Source: JANXQG01 sp964615095 (GTDB lineage Bacteria; Planctomycetota; Planctomycetia; Pirellulales; Thermoguttaceae). From it: DNA of 64,000 nt. The stretch is from positions 65,127 to 129,126 of the forward strand of contig CAZTPX010000008.1 in NCBI GenBank assembly GCA_964615095.1. Direction: 5' to 3'. Shown one piece after another: positions 8,418-17,529 of the stretch (positions are counted from its first letter, which is position 1; each line of letters opens with the position of its first letter). A program made the translations under genes and the position numbers. The notes beneath the pieces are model-generated. The model was not told the DNA's origin and made no database searches. It saw only the letters and a list, made by a program, of their open reading frames with translations.

Positions 8418-9935
8418 ATGCAATACGAGCCTGCTCCCCCCGAAAACGATCTGCGCCGCCAGAATCTTCGCGCGCAATTGGCGGCCATCTTGCAGGTCGA
8501 TGCCGGGGAAGGCGAAGTCCTCAACAATTGGGGAAGCGATCCGTCGGCCGCATCTTTCCACTCGGCAATTCCCGCCGAAGGCGGGTTGCCAGTGAGCGAC
8601 GACCTTCCCTTCATCCCGCCTGGCGCGGCGCCGAATGACGCCGTCCATGAATCTGCGTCGGACCCGGTTCGCGGCGACAGTGGATTCGTGCCGTTGGCCC
8701 CCAGCGAGTTCTCCGCTCTGCGCGTTGCCGAGGCGGAAGTCGAGTCGCTGGTCCTCAAGCACCTATTGAATCGCCAGGACGCCAGTGGCCGGGAACTTGC
8801 GGAAGAGATCGGCATCTCGTTCTGTATCTGCGAGAAGTTGCTCCACGCCATGAAAACGGACCGCCTGATCGTTTTCAAGGCCGCCGACCATCTGGGAGAT
8901 TACGTTTACGAATTGACCGAGTCCGGCTCGCAGCGCGGCCGGAAGTTTGCCCAATCCTCGGGGTACTTCGGTACGGCTCCGGTCTGTCTGGAAGATTACG
9001 CCGCCAGTGTTGCGGCACAGTCGTTGCAGAACCGTCAACCTGGTGTAGACGACCTCCGCCGCGCGTTTGCCGACCTGATACTTAGCGAAGACATCTTTGC
9101 CCGCTTGGGACGGGCCATTATTTCCGGCAAGGGATTGTTCCTGTACGGTCCGCCCGGCAACGGCAAGACGAGCATCGCCGAGCGTGTCACGCGGGCTTAT
9201 GGAGAGAGTATCTGGATACCTCGAGCGATCAGCGCTTGGGGTGAGGTCATGCGCGTCTTCGACCCAAGTTGTCACCAAGAGTTGCCGGTTCCCAAGGGGC
9301 AGGGCATCGACGACGAGAAGATCGATCATCGCTGGGTCCGCATCCGTCGTCCCACGATCGTCGTGGGCGGAGAACTGCTGCTGGAGAACCTGGAGATTAC
9401 GGCCGATCCGCGGACGGGTGTCGCCGAATCGCCGTTGCAACTGAAAAGCAACTGCGGCACGCTGGTTATCGACGACTTTGGCCGGCAGCAAGTCGCCCCG
9501 GCGGCGTTGCTCAATCGTTGGATCGTGCCGCTGGAAAAACGCTACGATTTCCTCAATCTCAGCAGTGGTCGGAAGATCCAGGTGCCATTCGACCAGTTCA
9601 TTGTCTTTTCCACGAATATCGAGCCGCGCGACCTAGTCGACGAGGCGTTCCTACGGCGCATTCCCTACAAGATCGACGTCAGCGACCCCAGCGAAGAGCA
9701 ATTCCGCGACCTGTTTCTGAATCTGGCCGCGTCGATGGAAATCGAACCTTACCGACAACCGCTGGATTACCTAATCCAAAAGTACTATCGACAAACCGGG
9801 CGGCCGATGAGATTCTGCCACCCGCGCGATCTGCTCCGGCAGGTCAAAGTCTACTACGACTGCCTGGATCAACCGGCCCGACTGACGGTCGAGGCCCTCG
9901 ATTCAGCCGCAATGGATTACTTCTCGGTCTTATGA
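8418..9935 (+). CDS. AAA+ ATPase with N-terminal winged-helix-like domain
   Basis: Protein of 505 aa. The first 100 residues are poorly conserved and acidic/proline-rich. Residues about 110-185 look like a winged helix (VLKHLLNRQDASGRELAEEIGISFCICEKLLHAMK). The C-terminal 300 residues form an AAA+ module: Walker A GPPGNGKTS near 240, Walker B GTLVIDDFGRQ near 345, sensor FIVFSTNIEP near 393 and the helical lid. The final ATPase has a long insertion around residues 270-335. I do not recognise the specific family; similar ATPases occur in planctomycetes near Flp/Tad pilus genes, but no pilus genes are here. The gene starts 80 bp after the NifA-like gene, so cotranscription is possible. Confidence 0.75.
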   Translation: MQYEPAPPENDLRRQNLRAQLAAILQVDAGEGEVLNNWGSDPSAASFHSAIPAEGGLPVSDDLPFIPPGAAPNDAVHESASDPVRGDSGFVPLAPSEFSALRVAEAEVESLVLKHLLNRQDASGRELAEEIGISFCICEKLLHAMKTDRLIVFKAADHLGDYVYELTESGSQRGRKFAQSSGYFGTAPVCLEDYAASVAAQSLQNRQPGVDDLRRAFADLILSEDIFARLGRAIISGKGLFLYGPPGNGKTSIAERVTRAYGESIWIPRAISAWGEVMRVFDPSCHQELPVPKGQGIDDEKIDHRWVRIRRPTIVVGGELLLENLEITADPRTGVAESPLQLKSNCGTLVIDDFGRQQVAPAALLNRWIVPLEKRYDFLNLSSGRKIQVPFDQFIVFSTNIEPRDLVDEAFLRRIPYKIDVSDPSEEQFRDLFLNLAASMEIEPYRQPLDYLIQKYYRQTGRPMRFCHPRDLLRQVKVYYDCLDQPARLTVEALDSAAMDYFSVL

Positions 9936-9951
9936 AGACTGCCTAGTCTTC
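9934..9951 (+). terminator. Possible hairpin after AAA+ ATPase gene
   Basis: A 7-bp stem, GAAGACT-GCCT-AGTCTTC, begins at the stop codon of the ATPase gene. No clear T-run follows, so it is only a weak terminator candidate. Confidence 0.35.
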
Positions 9952-10169
9952 CTCCCTTCTGTAATAAACTCCAAATAATTAGGCGTTTTTCCTAGCAATT
10001 CGCCTTGATTGGGGGCGACGGTTTGGGTATTTTTCGCCGTCCGTATATTTGTCTCATCAAAGAATGTCTGCGCGTCTCTTCTAGCAACCGCTACCACTAC
10101 CGAATGGGCCACTGCCGTTGTCGTCGGATGTTCGCAACTGCGGCGTGTGCTCTGCGGGAAAGGGCCTAC

Positions 10170-13100
10170 ATGGCTGAACCGCCAATCAGAGCAGGCAGAT
10201 GCCGTCGTCTGGCACTATGCGCACTGTTTGTGCTAATAGGGTCAGCATGGTGGTCTGTCGGTTTCGGGCAGCCCTTGCCGGAAGGTCCCATGCTTGGGCC
10301 CGACGTGCGACCGATGTCCCCGGCTGGCCCTAATATTCCTACACCCGGATTGGCGCCCCAGATGTCTCCCTACGGTTCGTCGGTCGCGCCGCAGGCAATG
10401 CCCTATGGTCCACCGGTCACGCCGGTACAGTCTTACGGTCCGCCGGCCGTGCCATCGACATCGCCTTACGGTCCGCCGGCCGTGCCGTCGACAGGGCCGA
10501 ATGGTTTGCCGGCCGCGCCGCCGTTTGGCCCCATGCCGGCCACCCGGGCGCCTACCCTGCCGCTGGAAGAAATCGTGGTCCAAGTTCGCGTGGAAGGCAA
10601 TCATACGGTGACCCTGGCGAAGATTTTGACCAAGATTCGCACCCGTGCCGGACGGCCCTATCTTGAGGAACAAGTCCAACAGGACGTGCGCGATCTCTAC
10701 AAGCTGGGCACCTTTGCCGCCGTGCGGACCTTCAAGCAGCCGGTGCAAGGCGGCGTTATCGTCACGTTCCAGGTGGCGGAGCGGCCACTGCTGCGGGAGG
10801 TCATCATTGTCGGCAACGACAAATACCTGACCTCGGTCCTCAAGAAAGAGGCCGAACTCAAGGTGGGCGATGCCGCCGATCCCTTCGCCGTGGAAAACGG
10901 CCGCCGCAAAATCCTGGACTACTACCAGAAGAAAGGCTACAGTAAGGCCCGCGTCACCATCCTGGAGGGCGACAAGGCGGGCGACCTGAGGGCCATTTTC
11001 GTCGTCGACGAAGGTCCGCAACAAAGTGTCTTTTGGGTAAACTTCGAAGGCAACCACTTCGCTTCGTCAGCTCGCTTGAAAACGCTTATCGATTCCCACC
11101 CGCCCTGGTTCTACCTGTTTGCTGGCGAGCTCGACCGCAAGCAAATCGACGAGGACGTAGCCAAGCTGACCGCCTATTACCGTAGTTGGGGTTTCTTCCA
11201 TGCCGTCGTCAGCCGCGAGTTGATACCGAATGAAAAGCAGGACTGGATTACCATCAACTTCGTCATCAACGAGGGACCGCGCTACTCCGTCCGCAACGTC
11301 TCGTTCCTGGGTAACAAGAAGATAAACAATCCGGTTCTGGCCGAAAAACTGAAACTGCTCAGCGGCCAATTCTTCGACCAGAACCAGCAAAACCTCGATT
11401 TGCAGAAGCTCCGCGACGAGTACGGCGGCCACGGCTACGTGTTTGCCAAGATCGAGGCCGACAACCGCTTCCTCGAAGAACCGGGCAAGCTTGACATCGT
11501 GTACAATGTCGAGGAAGGCTCCCGCTATCGGGTCGGCCGCATCAATATCGAGATCAAGGGCGAGAATCCGCACACGCAGATCACCACGGTGCTCAATCGC
11601 CTGTCGTTCAAGCCGGGCGACATCGTCGATACCCGTGAGTTCCGCAATAGCGAGCGGCGTTTGAAGGCCGCGCAGCTTTACAAGGTCGAACCACAGAAGA
11701 ACATCGAGCCGAAGATCGTTTACAACCCGCCGGAGTCGGACGACAAGGACACGGCGACCGCCGGCCAACGGCGAACGACCTACTACCGCGTGCCGGGCGG
11801 CGAGGCCCCCCTGCCGCCGGACGAAGGCTATCTGGACGTCGATCTCAGCGTGGAACCGCAGGCCTCGGAAACGGCTTCGCCCGAGAATACTTATTATCCG
11901 CCGGCCGGCTATCGGCCGGCCGCGTACATGCGGCCCGTGTTCCAAGGTCAGACCTTCAAGTCGTCGGCCTGTGCCACGGAAGTTTTCACGGGACAGGCAT
12001 ATCCCTTGCCGCCGCAAGGTCCGCAGACGTTCGTTCGCTTTGTTCCGCCGCCGCAAGCCGCAGTCTATGTGAATCAGGCCCAGCAAGCGCCGGCCTATAG
12101 CGGCCCGGTCGTGCAACCCGTCTCGCGTCCGGCTGTGATGCAAGCGTTTTATCCGGGCGACGGCTGGAGCCAACCGTCGCAGGGACAGAGTTGGCCGGCC
12201 GCATCCAACAACTACGGTACCGACGCGGGTCATTGGAGCCAACCACCGCAGGGACAGAGTTGGCCGGCCGCATCCGACAACAACGCTTCTTATGCAGGGC
12301 AGTCGCCGCAAAACTACGTCGCGCCACAACCGCAAGCGGGCGGCGTCACGTATTACAACCCGCCGCCCGCGGCGTCTGCGGCACCTTATGCCGCACCTTA
12401 TGCCGCACCGGCAGCGCCGCCTTCAGCCGACGCGCCCAACCCGGCTTATAATGTCGCGCCGAACTACGGTGCCCCCGCCGCCAATCCCGCGAATCCGTAC
12501 CCATCGTCGCCCCCACCTTCCGCTGCAGGCGTCATGGGCGGTTCGGGTTATGACACGCAGGGTGGTTTCACGGCCTCTGGACCAGCCCCCAGCAGGCCCG
12601 TGGCCCAGCTTGCCGCCGGCGGTGACATCTTCAATAACCCGGAAGCCACGATGGTTCCCACGCCCGATACCGATCCACTGCGCAATCTGACGCTTTTCAT
12701 CGGCCCGGAAGAAACGCAGACGGGCCGGCTGATGTTCGGCGTGGGCGTGAACTCCGACGCGGGCTTGGTGGGCAACATCACGTTGGATGAGCAGAACTTC
12801 GACTGGACCAAAGTTCCCACAAGTTGGGAAGACATCATGGAAGGCAAGGCCTTCCGCGGAGCCGGCGAGCGATTCCGCTTGGAACTGGTGCCCGGCACGC
12901 AGGTCCAGCGCTACATGATCAGTTTCGAGAACCCGTATTTCATGGATCGGCCGGTGAGTTTCGGCACGAGCGGGTTTTTCTACCAGCGGATCTACCCGGA
13001 ATGGACGGAAAGCCGCGCCGGCGGCAGTGTCAGCTTCGGATACCAATTCACGCATGACTTGACCGGCAGCATCCGTTTTCAGGGCCAGGACGTGAACATC

Positions 13101-13757
13101 AAGAATCCGGCTTATCCGGTGCCCGATCTGGAGGAATGCGTGGGGCGCAACCAGCTTTACACGACCTCCTTGTCGTTGTCGCACAACACCCGCGACAATC
13201 CTTTCATGGCCACGGAAGGACACTTGCTCTCGGCCACGCTCGAAGAGACCGTGGGCAGCTTCCAATACGCCAGGGCCTCGGTTGAGTTCAGTCAGTTCTT
13301 CCGCATCTTCGAGCGTGCCGACCGATCGGGCAAGCACGTGCTGAGCTTTACGCTCAAGGCCGGTTACTCGGGTGATGACACGCCGATTTTCGAGCGCTAC
13401 TACGACGGTGGTTTCTCGACGATCCGCGGCTTTGCTTTCCGCGGCGTGACACCCCGCGACCCCGTTTACAACATGGGTGTGGGCGGCGACTTCCAGATGC
13501 TGGCCTCAACGCAGTACTTGTTCCCGATTACGGCCGACGACATGCTCAAGGGCGTAGTGTTCATGGATGCCGGGACTGTCGAGCCGAGAATCACGGATTG
13601 GGTCGACAAGGTCCGCGTGGCCCCCGGTTTCGGCCTGAGAATCTCGATCCCCATGATGGGACCGGCCCCGATCGCCTTGGACTTTGCCTTCCCCATTGTC
13701 CAGCAAAGCGGCGACCAGACGCAAATCTTCAGCTTCTTTGTGGGCTTCAACCACTAA
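10170..13757 (+). CDS. bamA: BamA-like outer membrane protein assembly factor with large disordered insert
   Basis: Outer-membrane insertase homologue of 1195 aa. Start chosen at the ATG at 10170, which gives a basic n-region and hydrophobic signal segment (LALCALFVLIGSAWWSVGFG) and is preceded by a GGGAAAGGG purine stretch; the frame is open upstream to 10005. A Pro/Gly/Tyr-rich stretch (about residues 35-125) precedes several POTRA domains (about 130-540), visible in GNHTVTLAKI, VGNDKYLT, EGNHFASSARL and FLGNKKINNPVLAEKL. A Pro/Ala/Gln/Tyr-rich insert (about 550-870) separates the POTRAs from the beta-barrel (about 885-1195), which begins NLTLFIGPEETQTGRLMFGVG and contains GGFSTIRGF, matching the conserved (V/I)RG(F/Y) lid motif of the Omp85 family. 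The insert holds a 23-aa tandem repeat. Shows that the organism has an outer membrane. Confidence 0.93.
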   Translation: MAEPPIRAGRCRRLALCALFVLIGSAWWSVGFGQPLPEGPMLGPDVRPMSPAGPNIPTPGLAPQMSPYGSSVAPQAMPYGPPVTPVQSYGPPAVPSTSPYGPPAVPSTGPNGLPAAPPFGPMPATRAPTLPLEEIVVQVRVEGNHTVTLAKILTKIRTRAGRPYLEEQVQQDVRDLYKLGTFAAVRTFKQPVQGGVIVTFQVAERPLLREVIIVGNDKYLTSVLKKEAELKVGDAADPFAVENGRRKILDYYQKKGYSKARVTILEGDKAGDLRAIFVVDEGPQQSVFWVNFEGNHFASSARLKTLIDSHPPWFYLFAGELDRKQIDEDVAKLTAYYRSWGFFHAVVSRELIPNEKQDWITINFVINEGPRYSVRNVSFLGNKKINNPVLAEKLKLLSGQFFDQNQQNLDLQKLRDEYGGHGYVFAKIEADNRFLEEPGKLDIVYNVEEGSRYRVGRINIEIKGENPHTQITTVLNRLSFKPGDIVDTREFRNSERRLKAAQLYKVEPQKNIEPKIVYNPPESDDKDTATAGQRRTTYYRVPGGEAPLPPDEGYLDVDLSVEPQASETASPENTYYPPAGYRPAAYMRPVFQGQTFKSSACATEVFTGQAYPLPPQGPQTFVRFVPPPQAAVYVNQAQQAPAYSGPVVQPVSRPAVMQAFYPGDGWSQPSQGQSWPAASNNYGTDAGHWSQPPQGQSWPAASDNNASYAGQSPQNYVAPQPQAGGVTYYNPPPAASAAPYAAPYAAPAAPPSADAPNPAYNVAPNYGAPAANPANPYPSSPPPSAAGVMGGSGYDTQGGFTASGPAPSRPVAQLAAGGDIFNNPEATMVPTPDTDPLRNLTLFIGPEETQTGRLMFGVGVNSDAGLVGNITLDEQNFDWTKVPTSWEDIMEGKAFRGAGERFRLELVPGTQVQRYMISFENPYFMDRPVSFGTSGFFYQRIYPEWTESRAGGSVSFGYQFTHDLTGSIRFQGQDVNIKNPAYPVPDLEECVGRNQLYTTSLSLSHNTRDNPFMATEGHLLSATLEETVGSFQYARASVEFSQFFRIFERADRSGKHVLSFTLKAGYSGDDTPIFERYYDGGFSTIRGFAFRGVTPRDPVYNMGVGGDFQMLASTQYLFPITADDMLKGVVFMDAGTVEPRITDWVDKVRVAPGFGLRISIPMMGPAPIALDFAFPIVQQSGDQTQIFSFFVGFNH
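12165..12302 (+). repeat. Tandem 69-bp repeat inside bamA
   Basis: Two in-frame units of 69 bp beginning at 12165 and 12234 encode WSQPSQGQSWPAAS and WSQPPQGQSWPAAS blocks, a 23-residue period, in the disordered insert between POTRA domains and barrel. Neighbouring sequence is also low-complexity (repeated AAPYAAPYA-like and PYGPPAVPS blocks elsewhere in the protein). Confidence 0.8.
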
Positions 13758-13772
13758 GTCGTATGTCTAAAG

Positions 13773-13846
<74 letters not shown>

Positions 13847-14300
13847 ACATACGTCTTTCTCGGGGAAAACGCATGGTCATTGACTTTAGCCGCGGCTGAA
13901 TTCTCCGCGGTACCACCATCCTAGTGGGCAATGGGTTTGTAGGATCGGGCGGGAAACAAAGTACTTCGACCCTTGGAATGATCCTGAAGGGGCCGAAGAG
14001 GCTAATCGCGATTACGCTACAAATCAGTGTACCAAAGCGGCGCGTGGCGGCAAGACGGGGAAGGTCCCCATACAACGAGCCCCTTACGCAACATGGACTG
14101 AGCGCTTTCAAAAGGACGGACGGCCAAATGAATAACGCGAGTGTATTGGAACGGACACGCAAAGTCAAGCGCTTCGGTCGGCGTTTCGGTCGGAAGACGC
14201 CTTTCGGCACTTTTTCCTCCAATCGCCTCTCCCCTGCAACGCCCTGTCGGGCGCGGATCCCGCGCCGGACAGTACGTTTTGTCTCGCCGTCAGGCAGATC
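13847..14300. other. Intergenic region between tRNA-Arg and YTV gene
   Basis: 454 bp with no gene that I can support. It contains the tRNA promoter region and the 3' side of the YTV gene. No repeat or hairpin stood out. Confidence 0.5.
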
Positions 14301-15386
14301 TCAGCCGCCGCAACAGCGAGACCGCCGGCAGCAGGGAGTGCAACAGGGCTGGCAGACGGGCACCTCAATGGTCTTCTCCACCATCCGGCAAACCTGGACC
14401 TGCACTTTCTTCTCCACTGTGTGCGGCACCAGCACGGTGTAAGGCACCGTCCGCTCCACCTGGTGCGCAACGCACTCGACGACCTGCTGATAGTGGGTCT
14501 CGGTCCTGGGCAGGCAAACCACGTACGAGACCTCGCGGCTCCGCTCCTCCAACTTGCACTCGGTGACCGTGAACGTGCGGGTCCGCATCTCGCAATGGTA
14601 GTCGCAGACCTGGTGCGAACAGGTCCGCACCTGGCTCTCATAGTGACAGACATGGACCGTGTGCGTCTGAGTCTGCGGTTTGCAGACCTGGACCTGATAG
14701 GTGCAGGGCACCTGCACCGTCTCCAGCTTGTTGACCGTCACTTGCACCGGCTCGTTCACCCAGTTTGGCACCCAGCAGCGCACCGTCTGGCAGGCCTGGC
14801 AAGGATTGCAACAACCGCAACTCGAAACGGGCCGATCTTCCCAATGTCCCTTGTCGACGCAGCGCGTCTGCGTCTGCGTGACCGGCACGCAGCGCGTTTC
14901 GCAGCGCATGCCCTGGCGGGTTTCGCAGGAAGGCACCCAAACGGTGCATTGCTGCGTCTGCTCGGTCCAAATGGGAACGCAGACCGTGTAGCTGCTTTGC
15001 ACCGTCCGGTAGGTCGGCACCTGGACCTGGTAGTTCTCGCTGACTTGCCTCTGCATGGGCAACGCTACACAGTAGGTCTCCATCCGCTTCCGCACCTCGG
15101 GGACCATGACCGTAACCGTGCATGGAACTGTTTTGGAAACAGGAACCATTTCGCAACAGGTAACCGTGCGCGTGCGGGTCTCCGGAACACACACCGTCTC
15201 CGTACATGTCCGCTCCTCCGTACACAGGGTCGGAACACAGACTTTTTGCGTCACGAACTGCGGGCCGCAAGGCGCCGCAGCCGCCGCTACGGAGGCGGTA
15301 CATCCACAATCACCACCCAAGGCAACTCCACCCAGCGACACGCCGAGGACCATTGCCAGCGCTGACGATAAACCCACAAATCTCAT
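14301..15386 (-). CDS. YTV-type Cys-rich exported envelope protein
   Basis: Exported protein of 361 aa, start at the ATG at 15386 with a GAGGAG ribosome site about 8 bases upstream; the residues added by the longer frame to 15452 are spacer. Signal peptide LSSALAMVLGVSLGGVALGG. The mature part is built from short units of the type (Y/T)(T/V)V..VP....(E/R)...(R/T) with very many Thr, Val, Gln and about 45 Cys, for example CTETVCVPETRTRTVTCCEMVPV and VPYTVLVPHTVEKKVQVQVC. This repeat style is the YTV family known from planctomycetes, where it is thought to be a disulphide-linked cell-wall or surface protein. The C-terminus ends in a CCTPCCRRSRCC cluster. Regular composition makes the opposite strand open too, which is an artefact. 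Confidence 0.88.
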   Translation of the reverse strand: MRFVGLSSALAMVLGVSLGGVALGGDCGCTASVAAAAAPCGPQFVTQKVCVPTLCTEERTCTETVCVPETRTRTVTCCEMVPVSKTVPCTVTVMVPEVRKRMETYCVALPMQRQVSENYQVQVPTYRTVQSSYTVCVPIWTEQTQQCTVWVPSCETRQGMRCETRCVPVTQTQTRCVDKGHWEDRPVSSCGCCNPCQACQTVRCWVPNWVNEPVQVTVNKLETVQVPCTYQVQVCKPQTQTHTVHVCHYESQVRTCSHQVCDYHCEMRTRTFTVTECKLEERSREVSYVVCLPRTETHYQQVVECVAHQVERTVPYTVLVPHTVEKKVQVQVCRMVEKTIEVPVCQPCCTPCCRRSRCCGG

Positions 15387-15479
15387 CGCGATCTCCTCAC
15401 TATCAATAGTAGCCGGGGGGTGGACCGGGAAACCCGATCCGGAAAAACACAACCCAAACGAGAAATATTACGCAATCGC

Positions 15480-15515
15480 TCCATAATATCAATCCCCTCC
15501 ATAATATCAATCCCC
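15480..15515. repeat. Perfect 18-bp tandem direct repeat upstream of response regulator gene
   Basis: TCCATAATATCAATCCCC occurs twice head to tail, 15480-15497 and 15498-15515, ending 47 bp before the ATG of the OmpR-family regulator. OmpR/PhoB proteins bind direct repeats, so autoregulation is possible. It lies in the 176-bp divergent spacer with the YTV gene, so it could serve either gene. Confidence 0.6.
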
Positions 15516-15562
15516 CCGTTGGGCCAGTTGCGGTTTTCGAAATAAGTTCTAAACTGTCCTTT

Positions 15563-16327
15563 ATGGCGAACAAAGAGCACATTCTGGTGGTCGAGGACGA
15601 AGAACACCTGGCAATGGGGATCAAGTACAACCTCGTCGAAGAGGGGTACGACGTGACCGTTTGCGGGGACGGCCGGGCGGCGGTCAAGTTGTTGACCGAA
15701 TCGAGTTCCAACATCGACCTGGTGGTGCTCGATCTGATGCTGCCCGGCATGAGCGGTTATGCCGTCTGCGAATCGTTGCGGGCGATCGACCGGGAGATGC
15801 CGGTGCTCATTCTGAGCGCCCGCACGTTGGCCGAAGACCGCACGCGGGGATTCGACGTGGGGGCGAACCAGTACATGAGCAAGCCTTTCGAGCTGGACGA
15901 GTTCATCAGTCGTGTAAGAAACCTGCTCGCTTTTTCGCCGCGGCGCGGCAAGGACCGCACGGCCCCGCAGTCCGACCGCGTCGAGCAGTTCGAGTTTGCC
16001 GGCGCCAAGATCAACTTCAGGACCTTTGAGGTGCTGGTCAACGGCGAGTCGATCAGGATGACCCAACTTGAGCTGACTCTGCTGCGCTACTTTATCGAGA
16101 ACCAAGGCCGTGTGATTCCCCGCCGCGAACTGATGGAGAATGTCTGGGGCATGGCCGGGAACATCAACACCCGTGCTCCCGACCAGTTCATCCGCCGGCT
16201 GCGGAAGATTTTCGAGCCGGACCCGGCCCAGCCGCGGCACTTTCTCACGATTCGCGACGCCGGTTACCGCTTCATTCCCGAGGGAATGGACGCGACTGAG
16301 CGTGGAGCGGCGGAAGAACAAGAATAG
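15563..16327 (+). CDS. OmpR/PhoB-family response regulator
   Basis: Protein of 254 aa with an N-terminal receiver domain (acidic pair E11/D12, phospho-acceptor D57 in VVLDLMLPGMSG, Lys107 in MSKPFE) and a C-terminal winged helix (about residues 140-240; LTLLRYFIENQGRVIPRRELMENVWG and the wing ITIRDAGYRFIPEG-type end LTIRDAGYRFIPEG). No histidine kinase gene is adjacent, so it is an orphan in this window. Divergent from the YTV gene; the 18-bp tandem repeat in between may be its operator. Confidence 0.92.
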   Translation: MANKEHILVVEDEEHLAMGIKYNLVEEGYDVTVCGDGRAAVKLLTESSSNIDLVVLDLMLPGMSGYAVCESLRAIDREMPVLILSARTLAEDRTRGFDVGANQYMSKPFELDEFISRVRNLLAFSPRRGKDRTAPQSDRVEQFEFAGAKINFRTFEVLVNGESIRMTQLELTLLRYFIENQGRVIPRRELMENVWGMAGNINTRAPDQFIRRLRKIFEPDPAQPRHFLTIRDAGYRFIPEGMDATERGAAEEQE

Positions 16328-16610
16328 GTCCGGATCGGATCGTTGCTTGGCGGGCGGCAAAGAGGAGTCAGAAAAAAGTGCTTCCAACGGCATTTCTCCC
16401 GTCTTGGCTGCCGCGACTGACCCGTCGTTTCGGGTTAGGCAGTGACCTGGCCACATCGAGAAAAGGGGCCTCGTGGAGTTTTTGCCGCGATTTTTTACGT
16501 CCACGAGTGTACTCGGCTTCCGCTAAAGGTATTGCTCACACGGAGAAAACTGCGGGGAAAAAAACGCTTGACATCCTAACGATAGTTTTGCCACAGCCAA
16601 AGGCCGTATT

Positions 16611-16675
16611 CAATTTGTTACCAATTTGTTACCAATTTTTTGGCAAACGTTACCAATTTGTTGCCAATTTGTAGG
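16611..16675. repeat. Array of six 11-bp direct repeats (CAATTTGTTAC type)
   Basis: Six consecutive units: CAATTTGTTAC (16611), CAATTTGTTAC (16622), CAATTTTTTGG (16633), CAAACGTTAC (16644, 10 bp), CAATTTGTTGC (16654) and CAATTTGTAGG (16665). The near-helical 11-bp period suggests a protein-binding array on one face of the DNA. Confidence 0.7.
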
Positions 16676-16915
16676 CATTTTCTGGCACTTGTTCATTTGT
16701 ATAGTATCTAGGGGTAGGACACATGGCGCTTTCTTGCGGCTATTTTAGTGCAGAGTCATAAAAATAATTAATTGTTGCCACGGCAAGTGTGGCCGTTCGC
16801 GACCGTTGCCCGGGCCGTAGGGCGGGTCGAGGCACGAGACCCACGCGCCACAGTTTCCGCGCAGCCGCCGGCGCGGACGCCGACTTGGGCAGGTCGGCGC
16901 CGCGCGTAATGTATG

Positions 16916-16941
16916 GCCCCCCGGTTCGCTACGCCGGGGGC
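16916..16941. repeat. GC hairpin GCCCCCCGG / CCGGGGGC
   Basis: Arms of 8-9 bases around a TTCGCTACG loop, followed by TGGTTAAATTG. Could be a terminator or part of a dispersed palindromic element. Confidence 0.45.
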
Positions 16942-17022
16942 TGGTTAAATTGTCAAAGAACAAATTCACGCGCCGAGTATTCAGGCGTAGCCTGAATCTT
17001 CTTCAGCGCGCTTTATACCCTA

Positions 17023-17529
17023 CTATACGCAACGCATCTCGCCACCATTTGCGCGCGGCGTGGAATTTCGCCGCAACCCTTGCCGTTGCGGTGTTTCCGC
17101 TACAACCATACGTTTGGAATCCACGGCCTTCGCCAGTGGGTCCCAGTCGAGTTCGGGCAGGAACTCGCGCATCAGATCATAGAACGAAGAGTAATCATCG
17201 AGCAAACTGCCGCCGTAACGGCGATAAATATCCGCTGCTTGGAGGCGGTACCAGTCTCGCGGCTGGCGGAACCCCAACTCCTTCCCCAGCCAGCGCAAGT
17301 AGCGCTGCCGGTTCTCGGCCACCTTCCAGAACCCGGGCGGCACTTTATCGAACCTCCACTCGCACCAGTTGCGCCCCGGGACCAAGGCCATCACCGCGCG
17401 CGGCGGCGAGCCTCCGTAGTAGTGCGTCAAGAGCGACAACCCCTTGTTCCGCGCGAAGTCGTCGGTGCTGACCTTGTACCAGTCCACGACAACGCTGGTC
17501 CGGAGATTGGAAGCTCCCGGGAACGCCAC
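17023..17529 (-). pseudogene. Truncated protein with tandem W-Y/GG-LL repeat domains
   Basis: 168-aa frame with about one and a half copies of a tandem domain: (D)WY.V...DF......LL.HYYGGSP..A.....P...W..W.F..VP.GFW, then NRQRYLRWLGKELGF...DWYRLQAADIYRRYGGSLL. This domain is known to me from bacterial, algal and giant-virus proteins in long tandem arrays, sometimes next to nuclease domains; I do not recall a name. The first copy lacks its start. The frame begins exactly in a dispersed repeat copy at 17519-17545 (ggaacgccacggag type), which suggests that the 5' part of the gene was lost or replaced by repeat DNA. Could still be translated as a short protein. Confidence 0.55.

Larger units (their letters stand above)
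16328..17022. other. Intergenic region with 11-bp repeat array and palindromes
   Basis: 695 bp without a gene. It is AT-rich around 16560-16760, in contrast to the GC-rich surroundings, and carries the 11-bp repeat array listed separately. Around 16816-16850 there is a single copy of a dispersed repeat (gggcgggtcgaggcacgaga), also seen in degenerate form near 23948-23975, and a GC hairpin lies at 16916-16941. Confidence 0.5.

Noticed and set aside
14421..15365. Long plus-strand frames opposite the YTV gene
   Set aside because: They come from the regular codon use of the Thr/Val/Cys repeats. The minus strand has a signal peptide and ribosome site.
16611..16675. CRISPR array
   Set aside because: Units are 11 bp in direct tandem with no spacers, and no cas genes are present anywhere in the window.
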